DNA of 64,000 nt, from positions 682,001-746,000 of the forward strand of contig NZ_BMDQ01000001.1 in NCBI RefSeq assembly GCF_014635865.1. Direction: 5' to 3'. The notes beneath the pieces are model-generated. The model worked only from the letters and a program-made list of their open reading frames with translations. It did not search any database and was not told the origin of the DNA. The first letter of the stretch is position 1; every line of letters starts with the position of its first letter. Both the position numbers and the translations under genes were made by a program. Source of the stretch: Winogradskyella haliclonae (GTDB taxonomy: Bacteria > Bacteroidota > Bacteroidia > Flavobacteriales > Flavobacteriaceae). Positions 7,239-16,161 of this stretch are shown here, piece after piece.

Positions 7239-9827
7239 TTGAAAACATTTACAAAAGTCTCAATATTAGTCGTTTTAATGGCGATTATCGCTCAGAGTTG
7301 CTCTCGCAAAAAAGATAACTTTATCAATAGGGCATGGCATTCTGTAGGTACAGAATACAACATACTATACAATGGCGAAATTGCATTACAACAAGGTCTA
7401 CAAACTGTTAATAATGCGTTTACAGAAAACTTTTGGGAGCAACTACCTATAGAACGTTTTGAGGCTAAGGATGAAGTGCGCCTTGGTAATGAGGCCGAAA
7501 ATTCAGACTTTGAACGCGCTGAAGAAAAAGCAACCAAAGCCATTCAAAAGCACAGCATGACTATTAACGGGAAAGAAAAAAACCCACAAATCGATGAATC
7601 ATATCTCTTGTTAGGAAAGGCAAGATATTACGATCAACGTTTTATACCTGCATTAGCAGCATTCAATAATATCTTAAATAAATATCCAACGAGCGATAAG
7701 ATTAACCAAGTAAAAGTTTGGCGAGAAAAAACCAATCTTCGTTTGGGGAGTCCAGAGTTAACGATAAAAAATCTTAAACGTCACTTAAAACAAGAAGAAG
7801 TTGAAGGACAAGATTTAGCTGATATAACAGCAGTATTAGCAGATGCTTATTTAGTCATTAAGGAAAAAGACACGGCATTAAAATATTTGGATACTGCAGC
7901 TGTTGCTACAAAAATTAATGCGCAAAAAGCGCGATATCATTTTATTAGAGGTCAATTGTACAATCAATTTGGTAAAAAAGATAGTGCCAATATGGCTTTT
8001 GATGAGATTATAGATATGCATCGTAAAATCCCTAGGGCATTTTACATCAATGCACATTTAGCAAAATCCGATAATTTTGATACCGAAAATGGGGATAAGT
8101 TATTATTTATGGAATATCTCACAGAGCTAGAAGATAATAGAGAAAACCGTCCTTTCTTAGACAAAATATACCATAGGATTGCTAGATTCCATCAAGCAGA
8201 ACGTAGAGATAGTCTATCTGAAGTCTACTATAATAAATCGATAAAAGCAACACAAGGAGATAAAGAATTAAACTCTAGGAACTATCTCATACTCGGTGAT
8301 ATGTATTTTGATAGAACAGAATACAAAACAGCTGGAGCATACTATGATAGCACACTTACAAATATGGTTGAAAAGACAAAACCATATCGTGTAGTTAAGA
8401 AAAAAAGAATAAACCTTGATGATGTTATTTATTACGAAGGTGTTGCAAGGGCAGGTGATAGTATACTTAATGCTGTAAGTTTACCTAAAGAGCAGCAAAT
8501 AGCACTTTATACTGATTATATAAAAGAATTAAAAGCTCAAGATTCTATTGCTGCCGAAGTTGAAAAGAAAAGAGCACAAAAAATAGCGAGTAAAGCTTCC
8601 GGGAAAGGAAATGGTATAGCGGGATTTAATAAACCTCAACGTGCTAATTTACCAGGTATTCCAGGTAATAATAGTGGAGGCAATACAGATTTTTATTTCT
8701 ACAACCAGTCAACTGTAGCTTATGGTAAAAATGAATTTTTAAAATTATGGGGAGAACGAAAAAATCAAGACAACTGGAGGCTTTCTAACGCTCGTGGTAA
8801 TTCTGGTTCTGGTTCTGGAAAAGAAGAAGGTGTTGAAGAAAATATTACTCAACTTGAGCGCTATGACCCTGAATTTTACATCAAAAGACTACCGACAGAT
8901 AAAGTCGTTTTAGATAGTATTGGTAAAGAAAGAAACTTTGCGTATTACCAATTGGGATTAATCTACAAGGAAAAGTTTAAGGAGTATGTCTTAGCCAAAG
9001 ATAAACTTGAAGGGCTGCTAAAAAACAACCCTGAAGAACGCTTAATTTTACCTTCAAAATACCAACTATATAAAATATATTTACTTCTAGGACAGAATGA
9101 CGAGGCCGAAATTGCAAAAAACAGAATTATTGCCGAACATCCAGATTCTAGATACGCCGAAATATTACGTAACCCAGATTCTCAATTAGCCAAAGATCAA
9201 AATAATCCAGAAACCGTATATGAGAATTTATATAGGAAGTTTGAAGCTCAAGAATATGTAGAAGTTGTTGCGTCAGCTGAAGAAAATATTAAGCGCTTTG
9301 AAGGTGATGGTTTTGTACCAAAGTTTGAAATATTAAAAGCCTCAGCACTCGGCCGCTTAAAAGGATACGAAGCGTACAAGGATGCTGTAAATTATGTGGC
9401 ATTAACTTATCCTAATTCCGAAGAAGGAAAACAAGCGCAGCAAATTTTAGCGAATGCACTTCCTGCACTTAAAAACAAAGATTTCTTGCCCGAAGATGAA
9501 GGCAATTCGTTCCATGTTATTTATCAATTCGATAGCTCAAATAAAGAAGATATAAAACAATTTAAAGAAGAGCTCTCAAAAATAATGGAAAGATTGCCAT
9601 ACCCAGATATAAGTCTTTCAAAAGATGTATACGATGAAAACACTACCTTTATAGTAGTTCATGGTTTAAAATATATTACATCGGCTTTAGGTTTTGGTCC
9701 TACACTTCAAGATTATAAAGAAGAAAACACGAAAGGTATTACAAAGGAATATTTTACAATATCTTCTGCTAATTACGCCATTGTTCAAAGACACAAAAAT
9801 TTAGGAGATTACATTAATCCAGAATAA
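7239..9827 (+). CDS. sprE: Gliding motility / type IX secretion lipoprotein SprE (PorW)
   Basis: 862 residues from a TTG start. A lipoprotein signal ends in AIIAQSC with Cys21, followed by SRKKDNFINRAWHSVGTEYN, the typical opening of SprE/PorW. Tetratricopeptide-type helical repeats fill about 100-400 and 560-720, separated by a low-complexity segment (about 440-530) rich in Gly, Asn and Ser. The C-terminal region (about 750-860) is a compact domain. SprE is needed for type IX secretion and gliding and links the outer-membrane translocon to periplasmic parts. Its place upstream of bactofilin and the ATP synthase genes matches other flavobacteria. Confidence 0.82.
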   Translation: MKTFTKVSILVVLMAIIAQSCSRKKDNFINRAWHSVGTEYNILYNGEIALQQGLQTVNNAFTENFWEQLPIERFEAKDEVRLGNEAENSDFERAEEKATKAIQKHSMTINGKEKNPQIDESYLLLGKARYYDQRFIPALAAFNNILNKYPTSDKINQVKVWREKTNLRLGSPELTIKNLKRHLKQEEVEGQDLADITAVLADAYLVIKEKDTALKYLDTAAVATKINAQKARYHFIRGQLYNQFGKKDSANMAFDEIIDMHRKIPRAFYINAHLAKSDNFDTENGDKLLFMEYLTELEDNRENRPFLDKIYHRIARFHQAERRDSLSEVYYNKSIKATQGDKELNSRNYLILGDMYFDRTEYKTAGAYYDSTLTNMVEKTKPYRVVKKKRINLDDVIYYEGVARAGDSILNAVSLPKEQQIALYTDYIKELKAQDSIAAEVEKKRAQKIASKASGKGNGIAGFNKPQRANLPGIPGNNSGGNTDFYFYNQSTVAYGKNEFLKLWGERKNQDNWRLSNARGNSGSGSGKEEGVEENITQLERYDPEFYIKRLPTDKVVLDSIGKERNFAYYQLGLIYKEKFKEYVLAKDKLEGLLKNNPEERLILPSKYQLYKIYLLLGQNDEAEIAKNRIIAEHPDSRYAEILRNPDSQLAKDQNNPETVYENLYRKFEAQEYVEVVASAEENIKRFEGDGFVPKFEILKASALGRLKGYEAYKDAVNYVALTYPNSEEGKQAQQILANALPALKNKDFLPEDEGNSFHVIYQFDSSNKEDIKQFKEELSKIMERLPYPDISLSKDVYDENTTFIVVHGLKYITSALGFGPTLQDYKEENTKGITKEYFTISSANYAIVQRHKNLGDYINPE

Positions 9828-9838
9828 AAGTATTAATC

Positions 9839-10264
9839 ATGTTTTCAGACAAAAAACAAAAATCGATTATGGATACAAGCTCACAACAAAATATCATTGC
9901 ACATGGGACAAGAATCGTTGGGGATATTGAAAGTAAAGGTCCTTTTAGAATTGACGGTTCAGTTGAAGGTAACGTTAGAACCGAAGGTAAGGTTGTCATT
10001 GGTAAAGCAGGTAATGTCACAGGAACCCTAGAAGGTGTTAATGTAGATGTAGAAGGGAAGTTTTCTGGAAAGCTTCTAATAAAAGGAACATTATCACTAA
10101 AATCTTCAGCTCATATTGAAGGCGAAGTACAAGTCAGTAAACTTGCAGTAGAGCCAGGAGCAACATTTAATGCAACCTGTAGTATGAAAGGTGCCGTTAA
10201 AGCACTTAACAATGGAGAAAAAACATCCCAAAAAAACGATAAAGGAACAGAAAGAACGGCTTAA
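9839..10264 (+). CDS. Bactofilin family cytoskeletal protein
   Basis: 141 residues. After a short tail (MFSDKKQKSIMDTSSQQN) comes a right-handed beta-helix of the bactofilin (DUF583) family, with regular hydrophobic/glycine spacing (IAHGTRIVGDIESKGPFRID, then VRTEGKVVIGKAGNVTG and so on, residues 20-115). Bactofilins form nucleotide-free filaments that position envelope machinery. The C-terminus, rich in Lys and Asn, overlaps the next gene by 53 bp. The start lies 11 bp after sprE; a shorter start at MDTSSQQN (residue 11) is possible. Confidence 0.85.
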   Translation: MFSDKKQKSIMDTSSQQNIIAHGTRIVGDIESKGPFRIDGSVEGNVRTEGKVVIGKAGNVTGTLEGVNVDVEGKFSGKLLIKGTLSLKSSAHIEGEVQVSKLAVEPGATFNATCSMKGAVKALNNGEKTSQKNDKGTERTA

Positions 10265-10463
10265 TATCTATGCTCGTTTTTCTGGTATTGCCATACAAAT
10301 GGCAGCTATTATTGCCATAGGGACATTTGTTGGTGTTAAACTCGACAAGAAATACCCTAATAAAAGCAACCTTTTTACACTTGGTTTTACTTTAGGGTCA
10401 GTAATTACATCAATAGTTTATGTAATAAGACGTATTATTGCAGCCTCAAAAGATAATTCTTAG
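10212..10463 (+). CDS. atpZ: AtpZ/AtpI-like F-type ATPase accessory membrane protein
   Basis: 83 residues from the ATG at 10212 (MEKKHPKKTIKEQKERLN). Two transmembrane segments (about 24-42 and 52-72) flank the loop KLDKKYPNKSN, the usual AtpZ hairpin with a conserved glycine-rich first helix. Members help assemble or tune the ATP synthase and may carry magnesium or calcium. The gene overlaps the end of the bactofilin gene by 53 bp in another frame; the frame is open further upstream, but MEKK is the natural start. Confidence 0.75.
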   Translation: MEKKHPKKTIKEQKERLNIYARFSGIAIQMAAIIAIGTFVGVKLDKKYPNKSNLFTLGFTLGSVITSIVYVIRRIIAASKDNS

Positions 10464-10471
10464 AAGTTACC

Positions 10472-10867
10472 ATGGAAGCATTTAAAAAGAGACAGATTTC
10501 GTTTTTATTACAACTTATTGCTGTGACAGCTATTTTACTAGGGCTTCACATATATTTATTAAGTTACTTTGCTGAGGAAATAGATTTCTTTTTCCCTGTT
10601 TGGCATATTTATGTATTTCATTTTTTAGTCACTGCAGCATTCTATACAATCATTAATCATAGATTCTCGTCTGGTAAAACAAACATCTTCAATTTGTTTA
10701 TGGGACTTACATTTGTAAAAATGATTTTTGCAATTCTTTTTCTCTTACCATTATTACTTTCTGATTTTGAAAACAAGCAACCTGATGTTTTCAATTTTTT
10801 CATTCCTTATTTTATGTATTTATTTTTTGAAGTTTATGCACTGACCAAGTTTCTTCAAAAGGTATAA
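10472..10867 (+). CDS. Four-helix membrane protein at the AtpI position (DUF6168-like)
   Basis: 131 residues with four predicted transmembrane helices (about 10-32, 43-62, 72-92, 105-127). It sits between atpZ and atpB, where other bacteria encode AtpI or AtpR, 8 bp after atpZ. I recall this small protein from ATP synthase operons of flavobacteria under the name DUF6168, but am not certain. A role in c-ring assembly is an inference from position. Confidence 0.55.
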   Translation: MEAFKKRQISFLLQLIAVTAILLGLHIYLLSYFAEEIDFFFPVWHIYVFHFLVTAAFYTIINHRFSSGKTNIFNLFMGLTFVKMIFAILFLLPLLLSDFENKQPDVFNFFIPYFMYLFFEVYALTKFLQKV

Positions 10868-10921
10868 AAACCAATGAAATATAATGCAAAAAACACTTTA
10901 AAAATTATATCAAAATTAGTG

Positions 10922-10952
10922 TTTGTCAATTCATTTAATGTCCGTACATTTG
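10922..10952 (+). promoter_or_regulatory. Internal promoter of the atp operon
   Basis: TTTG (10922-10925), 19 bp, then TACATTTG (10945-10952), an exact match to both parts of the Bacteroidota housekeeping promoter. Transcription would start near 10958. The element lies inside the longer atpB reading frame that opens at 10874, and so argues for a start at 10991 or 10997. Confidence 0.72.
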
Positions 10953-10990
10953 CACCGAATTTAAAGCAAGGTATTTTTAACCCCGTAAGA

Positions 10991-12079
10991 ATGAGAATGA
11001 ACACTTTAAAAAACATCATATTATCTGCATTATTTATTGCAGTATTTAGTGTAAGTTTTGCCTCTGAAACAAAAGAAGGTGGAGAGGATGAAAAGTTCGA
11101 TCCAAAAGAAATGATTTTACATCACGTAAAAGATGCTTACGGCATGCATTTATTCGACTGGAATGACCATCCTGTGTCTATCCCATTACCTGTAATCACT
11201 TACACTGATAAGGGTTTAACAATGTTTTCTTCATCGGAATTTCACCATGATTATAATGGAGAAGTTATTGTAGAAAAGAATGGACAACGTTTTGTAAACG
11301 TTCATGAGAAAGTATATGTGTTAGATGAAGGAGCATCGGGAGTAACTTATGACGCTGAACACCACCCTACAAATGCCCATAGACCTAAGTTTGACCTCTC
11401 TATCACTAGAAATGTATTTATGATGTGGGTGTCAATAGCTGTTTTATTATTAATATTTTTAACTGCAGCGAGGCGTTACAAAAAGTCAGAAGACAATATA
11501 CCTTCTGGAATAGCAAGCTTTATTGAGCCATTAGTTTTGTTTGTTAGGGATGAAATTGCTAAGCCAATGATTGGTGAGCATAAGTACAAAAGATACATGC
11601 CATATTTATTGACGATATTTTTCTTTATATGGATCAATAACATCTTTGGATTGATTCCAATACTAAATGGCGCTAACTTAAGTGGTAACATTGCATTTAC
11701 TTTTACTTTAGCAGCTATCACATTTATCATAACAACATTTAGTGGTAACAAAAACTATTGGCAACATATTTTCTGGATGCCAGGCGTTCCTGTACCAATG
11801 AAAATATTTTTAATGCCAATTGAGATTATCGGAATGTTTGTAAAACCAATATCTCTTATGATTCGTTTGTTTGCAAACATTACTGCAGGTCACGTTATCA
11901 TACTAGCATTAATGTCATTAATATTTGTATTTAAGACAATTGCAATTGCACCAGTTTCTGTAGCGTTTTCATTATTTATAACGGTTATAGAGGTTATTGT
12001 AACGGCAATACAGGCATATATATTTACAATATTGTCAGCCTTATATTTTGGTATGGCAACTGAAGAAGCACATCATTAA
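10991..12079 (+). CDS. atpB: ATP synthase F0 subunit a
   Basis: 362 residues from the ATG at 10991 (or 360 from 10997). A signal-like helix (LKNIILSALFIAVFSVSFAS) opens the protein, followed by a periplasmic segment of about 120 residues and the usual helices of subunit a. The essential arginine is in PISLMIRLFANITAGHV; the last helices run through VIVTAIQAYIFTILSALYF. Subunit a carries protons to the c-ring. The long N-terminal periplasmic domain is usual for this phylum. The frame is open back to 10874, but that extension contains a full promoter and no sensible protein. Confidence 0.92.
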   Translation: MRMNTLKNIILSALFIAVFSVSFASETKEGGEDEKFDPKEMILHHVKDAYGMHLFDWNDHPVSIPLPVITYTDKGLTMFSSSEFHHDYNGEVIVEKNGQRFVNVHEKVYVLDEGASGVTYDAEHHPTNAHRPKFDLSITRNVFMMWVSIAVLLLIFLTAARRYKKSEDNIPSGIASFIEPLVLFVRDEIAKPMIGEHKYKRYMPYLLTIFFFIWINNIFGLIPILNGANLSGNIAFTFTLAAITFIITTFSGNKNYWQHIFWMPGVPVPMKIFLMPIEIIGMFVKPISLMIRLFANITAGHVIILALMSLIFVFKTIAIAPVSVAFSLFITVIEVIVTAIQAYIFTILSALYFGMATEEAHH

Positions 12080-12083
12080 TTAA

Positions 12084-12308
<225 letters not shown>

Positions 12309-12317
12309 TGAAACTAG

Positions 12318-12358
12318 AATACAGAAGTAACGGTTGGTTGCTTCTGTATTTTAAAATT
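12318..12358 (+). promoter_or_regulatory. Intercistronic stem-loop between atpE and atpF
   Basis: AATACAGAAGTAAC (12318-12331) pairs with GTTGCTTCTGTATT (12337-12350): 14 bp with one G-U pair, a five-base loop and TTAAAATTT after it. It could stabilise the atpBE end of the message or cause partial termination, either of which would raise subunit c over the downstream subunits. Confidence 0.7.
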
Positions 12359-12382
12359 TAAGTTATTTAAAACAAAACAAGA

Positions 12383-12877
12383 ATGGATTTAATTACACCG
12401 GAATTTGGATTAGTCTTTTGGACCTTAATTACATTTTTAATCTTACTTTTTATATTAAGAAAATTTGCTTGGAAACCAATACTTGGTGCTGTAAGCGATA
12501 GAGAAGAGGGTATCAAAGATGCTTTAGCCTCTGCTGAAAAAGCACGCCAAGAAATGGAAAACCTTACAGCAGATAACGAGCGTATTTTACAAGAAGCACG
12601 TGCTGAGCGTGAAGCCATGTTAAAAGATGCTCGTGACATGAAAAATAAGATGATTGCTGATGCAAAAGACGAAGCACAAGAGCAGGCTAACAAAATAATT
12701 GAGCAAGCTCAAGCAGCAATAGAAAGTGAAAAGAAAGCAGCTATGGCAGAATTAAAAAGCCATGTTGCAGGTCTATCAATAGATATCGCAGAAAAAGTAG
12801 TGCGTAAAGAATTATCTAACAAAGACAGTCAAGAGAAATTGGTTGAAGAGATGTTAGGTGAAGCAACTTTAAACTAA
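12383..12877 (+). CDS. atpF: ATP synthase F0 subunit b
   Basis: 164 residues. A single N-terminal membrane helix (about 8-28, FGLVFWTLITFLILLFILRK) leads into a long charged coiled coil (KARQEMENLTADNERILQEA onward) that forms the peripheral stalk. It lacks a second b-type gene. It is 6 bp upstream of atpH. Confidence 0.93.
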   Translation: MDLITPEFGLVFWTLITFLILLFILRKFAWKPILGAVSDREEGIKDALASAEKARQEMENLTADNERILQEARAEREAMLKDARDMKNKMIADAKDEAQEQANKIIEQAQAAIESEKKAAMAELKSHVAGLSIDIAEKVVRKELSNKDSQEKLVEEMLGEATLN

Positions 12878-12883
12878 TTATAA

Positions 12884-13420
12884 ATGTCAGGATCAAGAGC
12901 AGCAATACGATATGCTAAAGCAGTTTTAGCTCTAGCGCAAGATCAAAAAGCAGCAGATGCAGTAAATGGAGATATGAAACATATCGTTAATGCTATTGCT
13001 AAAAGTGATGAGCTAAGCCAGATGCTTCAAAGTCCTGTTGTAAGATCTTCGGACAAAAAAGCAGTGTTGTCTTCAGTATTTGCTAATGCAAATGTTAATA
13101 CAACCAATCTTATAGATACATTAATTTCTAATAAAAGATTGGCTTTATTAAATGAAGTAGCTTCTAGTTATATCAATTTATACGACCAGTTAAGAGGAAG
13201 TCAAATTGCAAAAGTAACTACAGCTGTAGCTTTAACTTCAGAATTAAAAACTAAAGTTTTAGCTAAAGTAAAAGAGCTTACAGGTAAAGAAGCAGAATTA
13301 GAAAACATTATAGACGAGACCATTTTAGGTGGTTTCATTTTACGAGTGGGTGATATTCAGTATAACGCTAGTATTGCAAACAAGCTCGACAAATTAAAAA
13401 GAGAATTTACATTAAATTAA
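12884..13420 (+). CDS. atpH: ATP synthase F1 subunit delta
   Basis: 178 residues of usual delta architecture: an N-terminal helical bundle beginning GSRAAIRYAKAVLALAQDQK that binds the tip of subunit alpha, and a C-terminal part with the conserved DETILGGFILRVGDIQYNAS. It joins F1 to the b-subunit stalk. It lies between atpF and atpA. Confidence 0.92.
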   Translation: MSGSRAAIRYAKAVLALAQDQKAADAVNGDMKHIVNAIAKSDELSQMLQSPVVRSSDKKAVLSSVFANANVNTTNLIDTLISNKRLALLNEVASSYINLYDQLRGSQIAKVTTAVALTSELKTKVLAKVKELTGKEAELENIIDETILGGFILRVGDIQYNASIANKLDKLKREFTLN

Positions 13421-13447
13421 GATAATATCTATCTAATATAAATAAAG

Positions 13448-15028
13448 ATGGCAGAAGTAAAACCAGCTGAAATATCAGCAATCTTAAAACAACAACTTTC
13501 AGGTTTTGAAGCAGGTGCTTCATTAGACGAAGTAGGAACAGTATTAACTGTAGGTGATGGTATTGTACGTGCTTACGGATTAGCTAATGCTCAATATGGA
13601 GAATTAGTTGAATTCGAAGGTGGTGCAGAAGGCATTGTACTTAACCTTGAAGAAGATAACGTAGGTATAGTACTATTAGGAGATTCTAAAGCTGTAAAGG
13701 AAGGATCAACTGTAAAACGTACTGAGCGTATCGCATCAGTAAAAGTAGGTGAAGGCATTGTAGGCCGTGTTGTTGATACTTTAGGTAACCCAATTGATGG
13801 TAAAGGACCAATTGCGGGTGAGACTTATGAAATGCCAGTAGAGCGTAAAGCACCTGGTGTTATCTATAGAGAGCCAGTAACTGAACCATTACAAACAGGT
13901 ATTAAGGCAATTGATGCTATGATTCCGGTAGGTAGAGGTCAGCGTGAGTTGGTAATTGGTGACCGTCAGACAGGTAAGACTACGGTTTGTATCGATACCA
14001 TCTTAAATCAAAAAGAATTTTATGATGCAGGTGAGCCTGTATACTGTATATATGTAGCTGTTGGACAAAAAGCCTCAACAGTTGCAAATATTGCAAAAAC
14101 ATTAGAAGAAAGAGGCGCTTTAGCTTATACTACGATTATAGCTGCTAATGCATCAGATCCAGCAGCTATGCAAGTGTATGCACCAATGACTGGAGCTTCT
14201 ATTGGAGAATATTTTAGAGATACTGGTCGTCCAGCATTAATCATTTATGATGATTTATCTAAACAGGCCGTAGCTTACCGTGAGGTATCTTTATTATTAC
14301 GTCGTCCTCCAGGACGTGAGGCGTATCCTGGTGATGTATTCTACTTACACTCAAGATTATTAGAGCGTTCTGCAAAAATTATTAATGATGATACTATAGC
14401 TAAGGAGATGAATGATTTACCTGATTCTCTTAAGCCAATGGTAAAAGGTGGTGGATCTTTAACAGCTTTACCAATCATTGAAACACAAGCTGGTGATGTA
14501 TCTGCATATATTCCAACTAACGTGATTTCTATTACTGATGGTCAGATTTTCTTAGATGGGGATTTATTTAACTCAGGTGTTCGTCCAGCAATTAACGTAG
14601 GTATTTCTGTATCTCGTGTTGGTGGTAATGCTCAGATTAAATCTATGAAAAAAGTATCAGGTACATTAAAACTAGATCAAGCACAATTCCGTGAATTAGA
14701 AGCGTTTGCTAAGTTTGGTTCTGATTTAGACGCCTCTACATTAAACGTAATTGAAAAAGGTAAGCGTAATGTTGAGATTTTAAAGCAAGCTCAAAACGAC
14801 CCGTTTACTGTTGAAGATCAAATTGCAATCATCTATGCTGGTTCTAAGAACTTATTAAAAGATGTTCCTGTAGAGAAGGTAAAAGAATTCGAAAGAGATT
14901 TTGTTGAGTTCTTAAATGCAAAGCATAGAGACACTTTAGACACATTAAAGTCTGGTAAGCTTACTGATGAGGTAATTGATACATTAACAAATGTGGCAAA
15001 AGACCTTACAGGAAAGTATAGAGCTTAA
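13448..15028 (+). CDS. atpA: ATP synthase F1 subunit alpha
   Basis: 526 residues, full length. Walker A is GDRQTGKTT (about 173-181); the arginine finger region is [20 protein letters not shown] (about 280-299). The N-terminus carries [20 protein letters not shown]. It forms the catalytic hexamer with beta, whose gene atpD is not in this window. The organisation, with atpD and atpC at another locus, is common in flavobacteria. Confidence 0.97.
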   Translation: MAEVKPAEISAILKQQLSGFEAGASLDEVGTVLTVGDGIVRAYGLANAQYGELVEFEGGAEGIVLNLEEDNVGIVLLGDSKAVKEGSTVKRTERIASVKVGEGIVGRVVDTLGNPIDGKGPIAGETYEMPVERKAPGVIYREPVTEPLQTGIKAIDAMIPVGRGQRELVIGDRQTGKTTVCIDTILNQKEFYDAGEPVYCIYVAVGQKASTVANIAKTLEERGALAYTTIIAANASDPAAMQVYAPMTGASIGEYFRDTGRPALIIYDDLSKQAVAYREVSLLLRRPPGREAYPGDVFYLHSRLLERSAKIINDDTIAKEMNDLPDSLKPMVKGGGSLTALPIIETQAGDVSAYIPTNVISITDGQIFLDGDLFNSGVRPAINVGISVSRVGGNAQIKSMKKVSGTLKLDQAQFRELEAFAKFGSDLDASTLNVIEKGKRNVEILKQAQNDPFTVEDQIAIIYAGSKNLLKDVPVEKVKEFERDFVEFLNAKHRDTLDTLKSGKLTDEVIDTLTNVAKDLTGKYRA

Positions 15029-15039
15029 TAATTAAACTA

Positions 15040-15074
15040 ATGTCACTCTGAGCCTAGTTGCAAAGAGTCTTTAT
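15040..15074. repeat. REP-like intergenic element
   Basis: TGTCACTCTGAGC, then CTAGTTGCA and AAGAGTCTTT fit a short imperfect palindrome (ACTCT/AGAGT) of the kind I know as widely scattered repeats in flavobacterial genomes. It fills most of the 56 bp between atpA and atpG. Only one copy is seen here, so the repeat nature is from memory of the pattern. Confidence 0.4.
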
Positions 15075-15084
15075 AATATAAAGG

Positions 15085-15948
15085 ATGGCAAACTTAAAAG
15101 AAATACGTAACAGAATATCGTCAGTATCCTCTACGATGCAGATCACAAGTGCCATGAAAATGGTATCTGCTGCGAAGTTAAAGAAGGCCCAAGACGCTAT
15201 TACTGCAATGCGTCCGTACTCTAATAAGTTAACAGAATTACTTCAGAGTTTAAGCGCTACTTTAGACGCTGACTCTGGCAGTAAGTATTCTGTTGAAAGA
15301 GAACTTAACAATGTTTTAGTTGTTGCTATAACATCTAATAGAGGCTTATGTGGTGCTTTTAATTCTAACATTATTAAACAGACTAATGCTTTGATTAATG
15401 ATGTTTATTCAGATAAAAATGTTTCTGTTTTAGCTATTGGTAAAAAAGCAAATGATGCTTTTGCTAAACAAGACAGGGTCATTGCAAACAAAAGTGAGGT
15501 ATTTGATGCATTAACATTTGAAAATGTTGCTGAAATTGCCGAGATGATAATGAAGAAGTTTGTAGAAGGTGAATATGATAAAGTTGAGTTAGTTTATAAT
15601 AGCTTTAAAAATGCTGCTACTCAAATTGTAATGACAGAGCAGTATTTACCTATTGTTCCTATTGAAGGTGAAGATGCACATGCAAATTTAGACTACATAT
15701 TTGAACCATCTAAACAAGAAATAGTTGAAACTTTAATACCCAAATCATTAAAGACACAATTATTTAAAGGCATTAGAGACTCTTTCGCATCTGAGCACGG
15801 TGCACGTATGACCGCAATGCATAAGGCAACGGATAATGCTACAGAGCTAAGGGATCAACTTAAGCTAACTTATAACAAAGCAAGACAAGCTGCTATTACT
15901 AATGAAATCCTTGAGATTGTTGGTGGTGCAGAAGCGCTTAATAATTAG
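15085..15948 (+). CDS. atpG: ATP synthase F1 subunit gamma
   Basis: 287 residues. N-terminal NLKEIRNRISSVSSTMQITS and the C-terminal helix (MHKATDNATELRDQLKLTYNKARQAAITNEILEIVGGA) form the rotating coiled coil of the central stalk; the Rossmann-like middle (about 70-220) is standard, with SNRGLCGAFN at about 92. It is the last gene of the operon and is followed by a terminator. Confidence 0.95.
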   Translation: MANLKEIRNRISSVSSTMQITSAMKMVSAAKLKKAQDAITAMRPYSNKLTELLQSLSATLDADSGSKYSVERELNNVLVVAITSNRGLCGAFNSNIIKQTNALINDVYSDKNVSVLAIGKKANDAFAKQDRVIANKSEVFDALTFENVAEIAEMIMKKFVEGEYDKVELVYNSFKNAATQIVMTEQYLPIVPIEGEDAHANLDYIFEPSKQEIVETLIPKSLKTQLFKGIRDSFASEHGARMTAMHKATDNATELRDQLKLTYNKARQAAITNEILEIVGGAEALNN

Positions 15949-15973
15949 ACTTAAGTCAAATATTTAAAATATT

Positions 15974-16005
15974 AAAAACCTCACTTTTTAAGTGGGGTTT
16001 TTTTA
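15974..16005 (+). terminator. Rho-independent terminator of the atp operon
   Basis: AAACCTCACTT (15976-15986) pairs with AAGTGGGGTTT (15990-16000) with one wobble, followed by TTTT. The A-rich left flank makes it usable in both directions. Confidence 0.85.
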
Positions 16006-16161
16006 TGGATTATTGTTTTATAAATAGAAAGGCGTAATAACTATAAAATATTACTTTTTTGATGTAATGTATTGCATTTAGTTGCGTCTATTTAAGAATA
16101 TCTTAATCATATTTTCAATATCGAATAAAATTGAAGATATTTGATTTCCAAAAAAAGTAAA

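Noticed and set aside
16060-16088. A third ECF-like element on the minus strand (GACGCAACT, 15 bp, CATCA).
   Set aside because: The spacing matches but both boxes have a mismatch, the spacer shares nothing with the other copies, and it points back into the atp terminator with no gene behind it.
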